A model generated the notes under the pieces. That model had not been told where the DNA came from. It saw only the letters and a list, made by a program, of their open reading frames with translations, and did not search any database. This document shows positions 1 through 11,959 of a stretch of DNA of 64,000 nt, in pieces. The DNA lies in contig NC_134577.1 of the NCBI RefSeq assembly GCF_050947875.1, forward strand, positions 66,095,639-66,159,638, written 5' to 3'. The stretch is from Dermacentor variabilis (Eukaryota; Arthropoda; Arachnida; Ixodida; Ixodidae). A program made the translations under genes and the position numbers. Each line of letters begins with the position of its first letter. The first letter of the stretch is position 1.

Positions 1-475
1 TGTATCCCAAAAGGAAGACTGGGCCGCTGAGAAGACGGCAGAATCACGACTACGAATATGAGTGTTTGCCTTCGTAAGCGCTCCGTACGCATGGGACACG
101 AGGCTGTCGCGTATGAGCGTCTCCGCTGTTAACGTTAGAACAACCAGGCCAAGGCGGAGCAGCGTCGGAAATGTAGTGCTCAGCGATTGAAACGCCATAC
201 TCGGAGTGCGCGGCTGCCGCCATCTTTTTTTTTTTTTTTTGCCGCCTCCCCACCTCTCTTCCTTGCGGTGAGCGCTCGGTTGTCGCCGTGGGACCACACA
301 CACGTCGAGAGAACTGACCGAGCTTCCTCTCGGTGTACTTGGCACTTTCTTCTGCTGCCAACTGCAGACATCGCGTTGCTTTTTTTTTCTGTAATAGCAG
401 TGTTTTAGCTGTATATGAGTTAATAAACGTTTATCAATTGCATTGCTGTTTTATTTTTATTTCGTTCCTGCGCAG
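1..475. other. Left-edge sequence, presumed intron of upstream FRRS1-like gene
   Basis: No exon, RNA gene or recognisable element is seen here. It holds a poly-T run near 224-240. It is taken as intron because the next stretch (476-576) behaves as an internal coding exon with a phase-1 acceptor. The exon that would precede it (the fifth b561 helix) is not present, so it must lie left of the window. Confidence 0.4.
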
Positions 476-576
476 AAGTCTCCAACGATATAAAGTTGCA
501 AGACAGGACGCCCGGAAATGGCGTTCACTCTGTGGAGCCAGGCCTTGATATGCAACCGCCAGCGACGGACGCACCG
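476..576 (+). CDS. Penultimate coding exon of upstream FRRS1-like paralogue (partial gene)
   Basis: A 101-nt exon with a CAG acceptor just before 476 and a GTATGT donor at 577. It is read as 2 nt completing a split codon plus 33 codons, ending at phase 0. The product is a short hydrophilic linker containing VSNDIKLQDRTPG and ending PPATDAP. The same start phase (1) and end phase (0) are found in exon 14 of the complete gene downstream (51320-51534), which sits in the same place before the last transmembrane exon. This version is less than half as long and lacks the long Pro/Ala run. Found by homology of position, phase and the following exon, not by strong residue similarity. Confidence 0.62.
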
Positions 577-949
577 GTATGTGATCATGTTGCCTGCGCC
601 TTATGAAGAGCTTTGTTAGTCTATAACGGTAGGCGTTTTGTATTGGGTGTCTCAGCTAACCTCAGCAAGAGCTTAAAGAAACGCGAATGCCGAGTAGGTG
701 GACAGAACCAAGGTGATGTTGTTTGCCGTCGCTTGGGGATGCTCAAATTATTATTTTTTGTCATTCGCCGACATTCGGCGACTTCGGCGATCGTGAAGTC
801 TGTACAACGGTGCACGCAGTTTCTGCGTAGCGTAAGCTGCTATCAGGAAAGTACTGAGCAAAGTGCACTGGTCCCGGACATGTTGAAGTTTGACACGGTG
901 CCTCAACCGCCAGCTGTCACATGAAAAAGAAAAAAAAAGGTAAGGCGGC

Positions 950-1480
950 AAATTGGCACGGGGTGCGCGCGCGTAATGTTTGAACGAGCTGACAGGCTTT
1001 GGGGAGTTAACTGGCGTGCATGCCGCAACCTGGAGACCGTTGAACACGTCTTCGTAGACCTCGTGGAGGGCGGACTCTTTTGGGACGCATTACAGGGAAC
1101 TATTAAGAAAGGACTTGCACCTGTTATGCACGTGGCATGAAGTGTTTTTTTTTTTTTTGCCATTACCTTGTGAAGAGGACGTACTGTTTGACGCTGCCAT
1201 GCTCGTTGCTCTGTATAGCATTTGGAAGAAGCGTTTGACAGTGTTTAATGCGGATGTTGACGATAGACCAATTCGTCTGTGTTTCCGAGAACTTATTGCA
1301 ACATTTCTTGGAGTATATCGACGGCAAATACCTGTACCGGATTGGCTGAAGAAATTGGAGCTGCTTGAATGCTTAGACGAATTTTGAAACTTCTGATTCG
1401 GCCAATGATTGGCCGGCATGTTTTATTCTCTCTTACTATTGTATTTTGAGCAAACTCAGGAAATAAAAAAAGAAAGAAAG
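950..1480 (+). mobile_element. Non-LTR retrotransposon C-terminal fragment (RVT zinc-binding type)
   Basis: The reading contains ETVEHVFVDL and then, after a frame break at the poly-T run near 1143-1158, LFDAAMLVALYSIWKKR and ends DWLKKLELLECLDEF with a stop near 1387. This layout resembles the C-terminal zinc-knuckle (zf-RVT) region after LINE reverse transcriptase. The cysteine expected before ETVEH is partly lost. A short UTR follows and the copy ends in an A-rich GAAA repeat near 1465-1482, as expected for a LINE 3' end. It is dead because of the frame break and 5' truncation. Confidence 0.65.
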
Positions 1481-1489
1481 AAATGATCG

Positions 1490-1575
1490 TGTTCTAATGA
1501 TAAAGCACCCGGCTGCTGTGCTCGACGGCAGAGGTTCGATTCCCCCCTCGGTCGCGCATTATTTAATTTTCCTAA
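1490..1575 (+). repeat. tRNA-like SINE head
   Basis: It contains an A-box-like stretch (taatgataaagcacccggc) and a good B box (GGTTCGATTCC). It lacks a clean acceptor stem and is followed by AT-rich sequence, so it reads as a SINE or tRNA-derived fragment, not a tRNA gene. Confidence 0.5.
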
Positions 1576-1852
1576 AGCGAGGCGAGTCAGGAGCCTACTT
1601 ACCTACCACAGCGTGCCAAGAATGAGGCAGATGATGCTTAACATTAAAATAGAGGTAAAAAAAGCACAGAACGACATACACAAGAAAACGGAGATCGAGA
1701 TGGGGTACTAAAGACAGATGCCTTGAATGCTCTTTTAAATCACTATAGCGACGTTAGTGGCTTTATATGCAGTGTAGCTTTGAAAAAAGAAATGTGCATC
1801 AGTAAATGGCAGAGTTTTTGAACCATAAATATTATGCTCACGTGGCAGTTAC

Positions 1853-1992
1853 TTCGTTTGGCTGCAAAATCTGTACCGTTAGCATTGCACAATAAATTCT
1901 TACTGATATGTCCGAAAATCAATTCGTTTGGCTGCAAAATCTGTACCGTTAGCATTGCACAATAAATTCTTACTGATATGTCCGAAAATCAA
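1853..1992. repeat. Perfect 70-bp tandem duplication (two copies)
   Basis: The block at 1853-1922 (starts TTCGTTTGGCTGCAAAATC) is repeated without a visible mismatch at 1923-1992. The unit is unique in the window. Confidence 0.93.
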
Positions 1993-2266
1993 TTCATATT
2001 AACGAACAAACAATAATTCAGTACTACCTTAATTGACGTATCGTGTTTTGAAGAGGCCGCTTATGTGAGTGTTTAGACCAGATGGTGTGCTATTCATGCG
2101 CTGTTGCAGACCACAGAAGAGAAAGTTCGAACATTTAGCCACTCGTCTTGGGTTTCTGGCATTTTTATTGGACGGCCCAAACGCGCGCGTCGTGCAAAAG
2201 CCCATTCATTACGCAACTGTCGCATAGCTGCATGCAGTGTTCCAATGTTACGCTATTTCGTTCCAG

Positions 2267-2368
2267 GGAGGCGGCTTCAGGCGCTTCATGCTCGGTATCT
2301 ACCTGGTCGTCGCCATACTCGTCGTAGCTGCTTTGGTCTCGACCATCTGGTTCGCCACGGCGCCTTGA
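2267..2368 (+). CDS. Last coding exon of upstream FRRS1-like paralogue (C-terminal transmembrane helix)
   Basis: A 102-nt phase-0 exon with acceptor TTCCAG ending at 2266. It has 33 codons and a TGA stop (2366-2368). It starts GGGFRRFMLGIYLVV, continues with a hydrophobic helix, and ends WFATAP. It closely parallels exon 15 of the downstream gene, which starts EGEGFRKTVLALYAVV and ends CTSAPPK: the same Gly-rich lead, FR(K/R), one membrane helix and a short tail ending in Ala-Pro. The same intron phase and place make this the 3' end of a tandem paralogue. The b561, DOMON and Reeler exons must lie to the left of the window. Confidence 0.82.
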   Translation, partial: GGGFRRFMLGIYLVVAILVVAALVSTIWFATAP

Positions 2369-3309
2369 CGACGACGTCGTGATAATGCCTTCATGGAGTG
2401 ATGAGAGACGTGGTTGCGACCACCACTTCGTGTCTTGGTGAGGACGCCCCCATACCTGTTGCCCCCACGGCGCAAACTTCACGGCGTGTCAAAGAAGCTG
2501 AAGCCTGTTCAACGATCTGTGGTCTTCTCGTTTACGGACCAACTTGCGGACAGTTACCGACCGAGCAGACGACTTTATTTGCCGTCACTGGTTGTGCCTT
2601 CGCAAGTGAAATGCGACGTCGGTAGGGTTCCTCGAAGACTTTGCGAAACAAAAATACCGAAACGTTGTTCATTCATCGCGAGGGTTTCGACGAACCGGCG
2701 TACAGCGTCGTGCCAGGAGGCTCGCACGAGAGCCTCGACGCCTGCCCGTTTTGGACATGAATAGTGCCAATGCTTCGTCGAAGGAAGCTCTTCTCGTGCG
2801 TGTGCATTTTGTCTTTTCGAAGACTTTTGAACAGTTTTTTGTACCGTCGTCTACGTTTTCCGGTGTGTGTTATGTCGTTTTTTTTTTTCCTTTTAACCAA
2901 GTACGTGCTGTTCGAGTGAGCGAGGCCACCTACATACGTTCGCTTTTTAGAAGCAGCTGGCGCTTTCGTGCTTTGTCAGCGTTGAGATTTATATAAGCGA
3001 TGAGTTTGGTTTGTCATTTTTTTTCTTTGCTTTGGATGACTTTTAACGTTTCTGACACCTCGTTGAAGGCGTAAGAGCGGCATGCTTAATTTTTTTTTTC
3101 GCTTCTACCTCATATGAAATGTCTATAGGCATAGTGCTTTAGCCAGCCTAACAATAATATAGACCGTAAATTACGTTAGTAAGCTTTGCTTCACAGTTAT
3201 TAGATGCCGCCACGCATAGCGTACTGTACATAGGGAAGCAAACTTCTATGATACCTATGTCAATGCAAATCGTGATGTAAATAAGCGAGTAATATATTGT
3301 GTTAATAAA
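2369..3309 (+). other. Probable 3' UTR of upstream FRRS1-like gene with AATAAA
   Basis: No coding exon is seen after the stop. The first canonical AATAAA downstream is at 3304-3309, followed by T-rich sequence, and would give a 3' UTR of about 940 nt. The extent is inferred only. Confidence 0.35.
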
Positions 3310-3535
3310 TAGTTGTTTTCTTTTTTAGTGATGTCTTGTTTTCCTGAATGCCAGGGTACTATGGGGACTGCTGAAGCATCCAGTGACAAAGGCTTTACTC
3401 GTTGGACAGATTGAAAAAATTGTAGCCTAATCACAAGGATAAACTGGACTGATGCGACGTGTCCTTGACACGGATGTGTTACTGATCGAAATATAGCTGT
3501 CGACTTTTCTGTAGCCTAGTGGAACATAATCAGAA

Positions 3536-3808
3536 CCCGCCGTGGTTGCTTAGTGGCTTTGGTGTTGCGCTGCTAAGCACGAGGTCGCGGGATCGAATCA
3601 CGACCACGGCGGCCACATTTAGATGAGGAGGAAAGGCAAAATCGCCAGTGTGCTTAGGTTTAGGGTCACGTTACATCCCCAGATAGTCAAAATTAATCTG
3701 GAGTTCCCCACTACGAAGAGCCGTTTCAAATAAAGTTTTATTCAGTTACGGCGTGCCTAATAATCAGATCGTTGTTTTGGCACCTAAACCACATACTTCG
3801 ATTAATTG
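3536..3808 (+). repeat. Ruka-type tRNA-derived SINE, with internal insertion
   Basis: The head CCGCCGTGGTTGCTTAGTGG and B box GGATCGAATC are followed by the body typical of tick Ruka SINEs (a GCTTAGGTTTAGG segment, then GGCGTGCCTAATAATCAGAT and TTTTGGCACCTAAAC). About 35 bp near 3712-3746, absent from the copy at 25688, interrupts the body and contains AATAAA. Confidence 0.85.
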
Positions 3809-4776
3809 AAATTGACATAATCAGTTTCTAAGACCACTTATTTTACAGACTGCTGTGTTCCGAACGTGAAAAAATCATAATTTGTTTAGAGACTGGTTAA
3901 GCACTAAAATCAGCATCTCCATCTGTGCATACAAAGTAACCGCCGCTTTATATGTGTTATGAAAACTACCTCGCCTGAACACTGAGCTGAACATGTCGAA
4001 TGGTGTTGTGGGTTGCATTGTGAAGGCAGCATCTGTTTTCATGCCACATTAAAAGTAATACACGCTTGAGTGAAGTGATTGTTGACGCCTCATCGTGAAG
4101 GGAGATGGAGAATGATAAATGAAAGCTGGGGATTTTAACTAGCCCGACATGCATCTAAATTTTACCGTGTTCGCTCTCAAGCCCGAAAACATCTTCCTTC
4201 CTGAAGAACATTTATTTTTAAGCATATCGCAAAAATTTTCTCCCCTCTAGCTGTGATGACTAACATTTGAGAAAACTTTACAGGCGCCATTTCAGTATTC
4301 TCTTATTGCGTACAGACGTGGAAAAATTCAGTGTTTCCCGTGTATTCGAATTTGTATTACATTTTTTTTTTGTGCAGCAGTCTCGTAACATTAAAGGGTT
4401 AAATTCTTTGTATCGTAGTCGGGGTAAAATAGCGCGCAGTGATTAACAGTGCACAAGACAAGAACAGAAACTGAAGGTTTAGGGAGCTGCACCATTGGAA
4501 TAAATGATTTGAGCAGCGTTAAAAAGATTCCTTCACGGAAGATGTTACCACCGAATCGGGAAGCATGTTCTGTTCTCTCGTTAGCTACCGAAATAGCTTT
4601 ATTTTAAGGCATTGTTGCGTGTGTGTGTGGTGGATAGATAAAAATCGTGTCCGTAAAGTCGTGGTGCATTCTTGACTGGTCACAAGAAAACAACGAAAAA
4701 TAGAAATGTAAAATCTTCACTAAATGAAAACTCTCCATGTTGCCGTAGCATGATTTGCAAGGGTGTGCGCACACAT

Positions 4777-4946
4777 GTGATGACAAAGCACCACGAACCG
4801 CGCCACGCAGGCGATGACGCAGCACCGCGAACTGCACCACACAGGTGATGACGCAGCACCACGAACTGCGCCACACAGGTGATGACGCAGCACTACGAAC
4901 TGCACCACACAGATGATGACACAGCACTACAAACTGCGCAGCAGCG
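4777..4946. repeat. 34-bp minisatellite, five units
   Basis: Unit consensus begins GTGATGACGCAGCACCACGA and ends GCCACACAG. The five units diverge by a few bases each, with the last one degraded. Because 34 is not a multiple of three, the unit gives three cycling frames and is not a coding repeat. Confidence 0.9.
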
Positions 4947-5629
4947 AATCAGCGCACGCCAGTCTAGAGGTGGACGGTCCAGAGGAAAGTTCAATGTGTT
5001 CTGCAGCTTTCTAAATTCCAATCCGTGACCAAAGTGTGACGTGAATATATCCTCGCGTGTACAACGAAACGCCACCGCATAGGAATAACATTGATCGATG
5101 GGATAAGCAGTCCAAGGATACCAGTAGTTTGTTGGAGAAACCCCGTTCTGGATGGATATCGGTAAGTGACGAGTCTGTAGGAGGCTTACACCTAAGCAAG
5201 ACAAACTAGGAGAGTTTTCCTTTTATTTGCGAAGATTTCGCGTTTTTATCTTGCTTCGTTGATTTCCTGTGACCGCTCAAAAGTACACCATGACTTTACG
5301 GACGGCACTGCGTACGCTATGCCGATGGCCTGAACGCTCAGTGGGCTGAAATTTAAGTTGCTTGCGTTGATTTTTACTTCATTGTGGGTTATTAGAAAAA
5401 CAAATTTTAGTGTTTCTAACTTTGTCCTCAGTTGTAAAGCTGGTAGATTTGCTGACCTGGAAAGGTCTGTACGAGAGTAGAAGCGGCGACATTTGTTAAA
5501 AAACAAACCGGGAGTTTAGGTGCTGTACTTTTTATAGCTTATAGCGATTTGCCACTGTGCGTGTATGCCTAACTATTTTGGCTTACTCTGTCATATACCT
5601 CATGAACGTCCTATAAGCCAAGTCAAGCG

Positions 5630-5880
5630 TTTTTAGCATAGTGCAATCGACCGTCGCGAAAAACTAACAGAATAATCCGCGTTCTGCAAGCAGCTGCAAA
5701 TAACAGAGGTGAGAGGGACGCTAATATATTCACAGAAGGTCACATAAAATCCAACGGGCAACTCGTCCGGCCCGGAGGCCAAACCACGCTTAATCGAAGA
5801 TAATACAGCCTTCATCACATCAGCTAACGGCCGTGCTCAAATATGTTCAGCCACCTCAGGTGGTTCCCGAGGCAGTCAAC
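5630..5880 (-). mobile_element. LINE reverse-transcriptase fragment
   Basis: The minus strand encodes AVLSSIKRGLASGPDELPVGFYVTF, close to the conserved KSPGPDGLPxEFY block at the start of many non-LTR reverse transcriptases. The fragment is short (about 80 codons), has stops downstream and is dead. Confidence 0.65.
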
Positions 5881-6268
5881 TAAGCTTTGTATGAGATACG
5901 CGATAAACATGCTCCGTTGGCGTAGTCTTACTCGCCATGATTTTTTTTTTCTTTAATGTGCTACAAGGAGCGACGTCATCCTCCATCCCAGTGTTCTCCC
6001 CCTTGTTCATGTGCAAATCTGTACGTTAGAGCACCCTAGCTTGGACCGACCCTCCCTGCCCTTCTATAAATAAACTCGATGCGAAGCTGGTAAATAAATC
6101 CTATGCATCGAAGTGTGATGTCAATAGCAGTGTTTAATCCAAACCTGCGCAGAGGGTATACCATACTGGAATGAAGAATGTGCATGTCTATGACACGGCG
6201 CAGGTTGCAGCTTTAGCGTTTATGCGTTACATGTTTCACAAGTTAAGGCTAAATAAGAACATAAAATG

Positions 6269-6340
<72 letters not shown>

Positions 6341-6363
6341 ATAATAATAATAATAATAATAAT
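6269..6363. repeat. (CTA)n then (AAT)n microsatellite
   Basis: About 24 ACT/CTA units run directly into about eight AAT units. Confidence 0.97.
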
Positions 6364-8248
6364 CAGCATGGGTGGGAGGGAGAGGAGGATGAGCTTGGTG
6401 TTGTTGTATGAAACTTAATTCAAGCCGGAAAGGTCAAGAGGTCGGCTGGAACGATTTACAAAGTGAATGTGTGTCACTTTGTGCTTCAGTACATTGAGAG
6501 CGCCTCTACGTCGATAAATATGAGCTGCTTCGTGAAACAGAGAACGACGCTTTAATGGCATTCCCCAAAATGTATCTTCCTAAACTTTTTCTAATGCAGT
6601 TCGTTCGCTGTTTATTTAGTAAACCCTCGTTGTATACGAAGATTCGACGAAAGAACAGATATCGTTCGTTGCGCATACATGCCCGTGGTAAATAGAGTGT
6701 ACACATGATGTACTAGTTAACTTTAGCCAAGCTGTTGAACGAAAAAAAAAAAGATTGAGAAAGAAAGAGAGAAAGCATGGTGCAAGATGCACTTACGATA
6801 GCCACGATGATCTCTCACTAGATCTCTGTGGACCGAACACCATATTTCTTAAAATCGTGTCTCGCACTGTGTTTTCTCAACCGTTTCCGTTGAACAGTTT
6901 GGCTGAAGTTAGCTGGGAGACCCTATACGCTTGAACATAACCTACTCCGAGAGGAGGCGGATCTGTTTTTTATCCAACTAACACCGAAGTAGTTGCAAAA
7001 GCCTAAACGAGCATACTAGGAACCCGAGGTGCGCTCTACCGTTTGGTTACAACATCGTAACTCTAACCAATTACGATGTTCGAGGATTGTCGGGCTAGTT
7101 TAATCGTGATCAAATGAGAACAGTACTAACAGTCGGGACGAAGCAAGGAGCGCTCAGACATGGTCATGCTCCTTGTTGTTTCGTCCCGCCTGGCAGCCAT
7201 AACGATATCCGTCTTGCGCCGTCAGAGACCGAAGCTTGCGAGCGATGGCAGACGGACGGCAGAAGGCCGAGATAACTGCATAGCTTCGTCACTTCGCATC
7301 TCGGTACAGTCTGGTTTAGAGAACGCACCAAGCGCATTCATTTTGCGGTCGCAGGGGTGGCCGCGCTACGGCAGCCTTACTTTTGCGGAGCGGGTCGCAG
7401 AACCATTGACGCCGTATGCATAGGCGCTGTCGGACGCATTCTTTTGGTTTCTTGCACGGTTTCTTGTTTTTAGTAGCGCCGGCGCCGTGACAGACGCCCC
7501 TTAGCGACCCAGAAGCCACTGTACCCGGGGCGTGTATAGTAATGCATGCGCCATCTTTCGCGCAACCATTGCGGCTTGCTGAAGTTTCTCTTACGGGGTG
7601 ATATATGTTACAAAAGCTGAACCATGCGAATATGCGAGAGTGGAGTCGCTGTACGTCAAATGGATTTCGCATCGAGCGACTTAAAGGATCTCGGAGGAGG
7701 GAGTTCGACCTTGGTGAGTTCAATTTGGTGTGACGGCGCTGCTGTTCGGCGAATTTGTGCGCAGCCGTCTCCTTCGACCGCTTCCCGTGTCTTTTGTCGC
7801 TTGATAAACGCCGAGCATTTTTTTTATGGAATGCATATCGCATAAACGTAAATTATCTGAAATCTGTGTCAACTATGACTGAAGAACTATAGCAAAAGCA
7901 CTAAAAAATACTGTAAGCGATAAGTGGACGGACACACACACACTGCGCTGCGTGTGTTTCCCTTTAGTGTGTACGCTGTGTTTTAGCACGCACTCAGGAT
8001 AATGAAGACAATGCAAATATTGTTGCTGCTGCCTTCTCAAGACACGTTTATGTAATTTCCACACTTACTATAATATTAGTATGGTATGTATTAACAAATT
8101 ATTTGCAAGCACACGGGTGAGTTTAGGAGTGAACCAATAGATTTCGTTGCCTTTTTATTGTGTATTATTCCTGCTTCGTTCTTCTTTTTTCGCCGTAGAA
8201 GAGACGAGGTAGTAATATGAATAGGCGACTGCCGCTTACTCTGTGTAC

Positions 8249-8460
8249 AACCGGCGACAAAGTATTACGGACCGTGAAATATGAGAAAAAGCTGAATATC
8301 TCGGCAACGTCACAACGCAGTCTCGTGGCATTTGCATTTCGGGCCTCGACTAGAATGTGGTAACCTTGTCGTGCATAGTTTTACTGGCTACTTTTGCAGG
8401 CTGCTCGGGATTTGAATGTTTTCGGAGATCCCGGAGCCCCTAAACTTTTGTCGCCGGGCG
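8249..8460. mobile_element. Candidate MITE with short inverted ends
   Basis: The left end ACCGGCGACAAAGT and the right end ACTTTTGTCGCCGGG form a near-perfect inverted pair about 210 bp apart. The interior does not code. The ends recall Tc1/mariner-type termini, but no target duplication is confirmed. Confidence 0.45.
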
Positions 8461-8580
8461 TACTATCGCGTTCAATATGAGCCGCAACACTCGAGCCGTG
8501 GCCGCAGCGACATTCTCGAAAAAAAAAATGGGGAGAGAGTTCCGCGCATTCCAGAAGTGCGTGTACCGCCTTGATTCGCG

Positions 8581-8809
8581 CCGTCTGCTTTCTTTGCGGA
8601 GCGATAACGCGGTGGTCCGCAGGGCAGGCCGTGAGCCCTCAGCGCTTAGCCCAGAGTGCTTCGTCATGACACACGCTACCCTAGCAACAGCCCTGGCTTC
8701 GTAAACATTCCTTTTTTTCTTCTTTCGCGTCATTTTCGTTTATCTGCGATGGAGTTATAGCTACTTGGTGGGCCCGGTGTGTTATCGCTCCGCGAAGGAA
8801 GCAGACGAC
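8581..8809. repeat. Inverted repeat pair of about 30 bp
   Basis: The sequence at 8582-8611 (GCGGAGCGATAACGC at its inner end) matches the reverse complement of 8778-8808 (GTTATCGCTCCGCGAAGG) with a few mismatches. The insert of about 170 bp does not code. It could be a small non-autonomous element. Confidence 0.5.
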
Positions 8810-9255
8810 GGAAAAGGGTATGTGCATTGTTCAACTGGCGATATCCTCTCCACTTCTGTTTTCTCGAGAGCATCGTTGGAGCCAGGGCTCACATGTTGCA
8901 ACTCATATTGGGCGTGATGTCATTTGTCCCTTGCTTGCCAGAGGAAAATGGTAGGTGATCCTTATCTTTGACTTGGATCTCTCTCAGTGGTACTCGCGCT
9001 TCGGCGTTGTTCTTTAGGTTAACTTTAGGCGAACGCAACGCACGAACCGAACTCGGAGGCAACTGTTTTCGATTAATTAACCGGTTAAGTATCATGCCAC
9101 CTTCTTGCGCGTGACGACGTAGTTAGGCACGTCGTTACTTCCGCTTTCTACTTAAGGGTTTTCAGGAATTTCGCCAAAGTCGTGCTCTGGTGGCGGGTCT
9201 CTAAAGTCTACGATTCTATGCGTTGGTGTGCCGTAATCAGTGATTTCTAATTGAA

Positions 9256-9562
9256 ATTATTCCAGACACTTCAGTAACACAACTTGTAACTAACCTTATA
9301 CTCTGATGTCATAGCTACAATAAAACCGAGGAATTTCGTACTGTACTCGAGGTTTTCCAATCCATATTGAGTTTCGTCCGCGGTCGTCTCAGTGGTTTAC
9401 AAATAATTCTGATTATTCCACAGTCTTCAGTAACTCAACTTGTTACTAAACCTATACTCTAATAACATATCTATAATGAAACCCAGAAATTTTGTACTGT
9501 ACTTTTCTTTCTATTATTTTTTTTCTGACTCATTTTGAATTTCGGCCCCGGTAGTCTCAGGA
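9256..9562. repeat. Diverged ~156-bp tandem duplication
   Basis: The copies at about 9256-9411 and 9412-9562 share ATTATTCCA, CTTCAGTAAC, ACTTGT, TATACTCT and TGTACT in the same order and spacing, at roughly 75-80% identity by eye. An old local duplication. Confidence 0.7.
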
Positions 9563-10974
9563 GCTGAACCGGAAGTGCTGCGCAAGAAACAGGAGTGTGA
9601 CACGATGCTCATGTCACTAAAGAAAGGAAAAAAAAAGAAATAAAAACTATGGATAAATTAAAGACACCAATATGAGCCCTCGTCTACAAGCAGTGCATCC
9701 GGGGTGAGCACATTTCGAATCGTTGCGAGGCGGTTGTAGGGATCTTGTCAGCTCTGATTTCGCATGGGACGGGCTCAAGCCGATAGCCGAACTAGCGTTT
9801 ACTTCCTACAAAAATCGGCAACTATCACAATCTCAATTTATCATTCAGATTTGAACACCGCCACCATCATTTAATCCTGCTTCAAAGCTAACAGCTATGG
9901 ATCTGCGGGGCCGTTTGTTTGCAGGAAAAAGAAAAGGGAGAGTGATGGCGTTTCGCATATCAGCCTATAGGATTCCGCGCCGACAGCCATTCACATATTA
10001 GACGCCGAGTACGCTACAAACTGCGTATGTAAAACGTGTGTAAACTTACGCGCGCGCACCGCAAAAAAAAAAAAAAAAAAGCGCGTCAACCGAAAGGGCA
10101 AGAGTCACGGGAAACCGTGGGCGGCGAGGAGACCAAAAGGAGGAGCTGCCGGGAGACAAAGAATGCTACTTCTTGCAAGTTTTATTCAGGGGTCTTAGCT
10201 CTGCCGGTATTGGCATCATCCGCGTACTTATGTACCACGTAGCATACTATTATAGACGACACTGGAACTTCTAGCGCCATCTAGCCAACATCGACGCCCG
10301 TCGCCAGCTTGTCTAACGGTGTGTCCGAAAAAGTCCTGCTGTGCTAGGCTATCTCATGTCATATTGTATGTCGCACTGTCTTAACGGCATTTTGGAAATT
10401 ACATTTCTCCCGCGAGCAACATAAAAGAAAATACACAAATTTCTTTCTAAAGGCTTGTGTGCGTAAATACATTCCCCGCGCACAAAAAATGTTCCATGAG
10501 ACTAAATTTTCGACGGGAAACCTATAGATTACATCTTAGCATGTCAGGTTCGAATCCACAGATCACGAGTTATAGTTGCCTAAAATTCGGTCTTCCTTCT
10601 CATATGCCCTTGAGTCACGAATTATGATGCCCCGGCAATAAATGTGTCAAAATTATGCAATTATATTCTAAGCTGTCGCTTTGTCCACTGAAAGAAAGTC
10701 AAGGTGGTAGGAGGATGTCATTACGCATATTGTGGTGAGTCCTCGCGTATACATAAAGAATAAATTTTGTCTTAGCCTAATCTCTATTATTCCGCCTTTT
10801 TATATATATAAAAGGAGAATATTTGAGTCACTTGGTCTAAACTACATGCGCAATTTGCTTATTTGATGTGGGCATTAGGAAAAAGGGAAGAACTGTTCCT
10901 TCACATTGGTAATGGAGCGCGTCGCGTCGGGTTCAAAGCTCGTAGCGCATTTAGTGATGTAGTCGCGTAGAGAG

Positions 10975-11060
10975 AGAGAAAGAGAGCTTTATTTACAGAA
11001 AGGCAGGGAGGTCGGCCTGAGCTATAACTTGCTCTGGCCTACCACTCTACACTGTTTAAA
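10975..11060 (-). mobile_element. 3' end of a minus-strand LINE
   Basis: The GA-rich run followed by CTTTATTTACAGAAAGGCAG, then GGTCGGCCTGAGC, looks like the reverse complement of a LINE tail (poly-A-like signal and GAAA/TCTC tail). Sequence to about 11300 may be its 3' UTR. Confidence 0.4.
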
Positions 11061-11959
11061 AGGGACGGGGAGAAAAAGGTCTGATGAATGGTGATGATGC
11101 TATGAGGAAGTTATGCGTATATACTAGTTCATAGAGTTGTGGCATCTCCAAAGCGGTGCGTTCAGCCCAGTGGCTTGGAGAAAGGCTATAGCGGCACTTG
11201 GTTATCAAGGCTGTGCTGTTTGCGATAGACGAAGGACCTAAAAGAAACTCGTCTGATAGCGGCCTCTTATCTACGTTTGCAATGGAAGAGACCACTTGAT
11301 GTCGTGTATAACAGTACCTTGCTCTCTCTTTACCGAAGTACCGGGTTACGGTCTAAGCGGACGGCAAAACTAGAGTTATTGCACATGCTCCCAAGGGAGC
11401 CACATACACAATAACGCGGCCAGCGATACCTTGCGGCGTTTTGCCTAACAACCACGGGAGACGTTTCTTTTTTGGTTTATTTGTGTGTGTGTTATATGGG
11501 TGTTTTCGATGAAGGAATGTAAAACAAAAGGACTGCTCATCGTAGATTGCGTCGCTGCTGACGTTTTACCCCAGCATATAAGCAGTACGTGATTAATTAC
11601 TGCAATGGTAGCCTTGTGACAAAAGGTGACGCCGCCAACTCCGCTGCCCAAGTTTGTCACGGCTAACCGCAGCATTCCGTGAACGAAAATTTCGCATACG
11701 CACAAGCTAAAACTCTCGATTCTGTAAGCAGATGAACCAATCGTGCAGCTCCATCGACGACGGTGATTTATTTCCGTATCCCTACTGGACAGAATCGGCG
11801 GAAACACATCCTACACGCAGGTGACTAAACTGTTACGAAACAGTCTAAAAGCCCTCTTCAGTACTGAAGGGTTTTTTTTTGGTCTCGACTCGTCGTACAC
11901 ATTCTCAGGAGGATCGCCGTAAAGTTTCACTGTGAGGGAGAAAACAACCGTTTGTTCTG

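Larger units (their letters stand above)
577..2266 (+). other. Last intron of upstream FRRS1-like gene
   Basis: This intron (donor GTATGT, acceptor TTCCAG) carries a LINE C-terminal fragment (about 950-1480), a tRNA-like SINE head (about 1490-1560) and a perfect 70-bp tandem duplication (1853-1992). The remainder is AT-rich and unremarkable. Confidence 0.55.

Noticed and set aside
1490..1575. Possible tRNA gene
   Set aside because: Has a B box but no pairing acceptor stem; best read as a SINE. The same holds for the tRNA-like heads at 26520, 37450 and 43378.
7316..7843. 175-codon minus-strand open frame
   Set aside because: GC-rich, strongly basic, no recognisable domain, no splice or promoter context; the opposite strand is open as well over parts of it. 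Likely chance.
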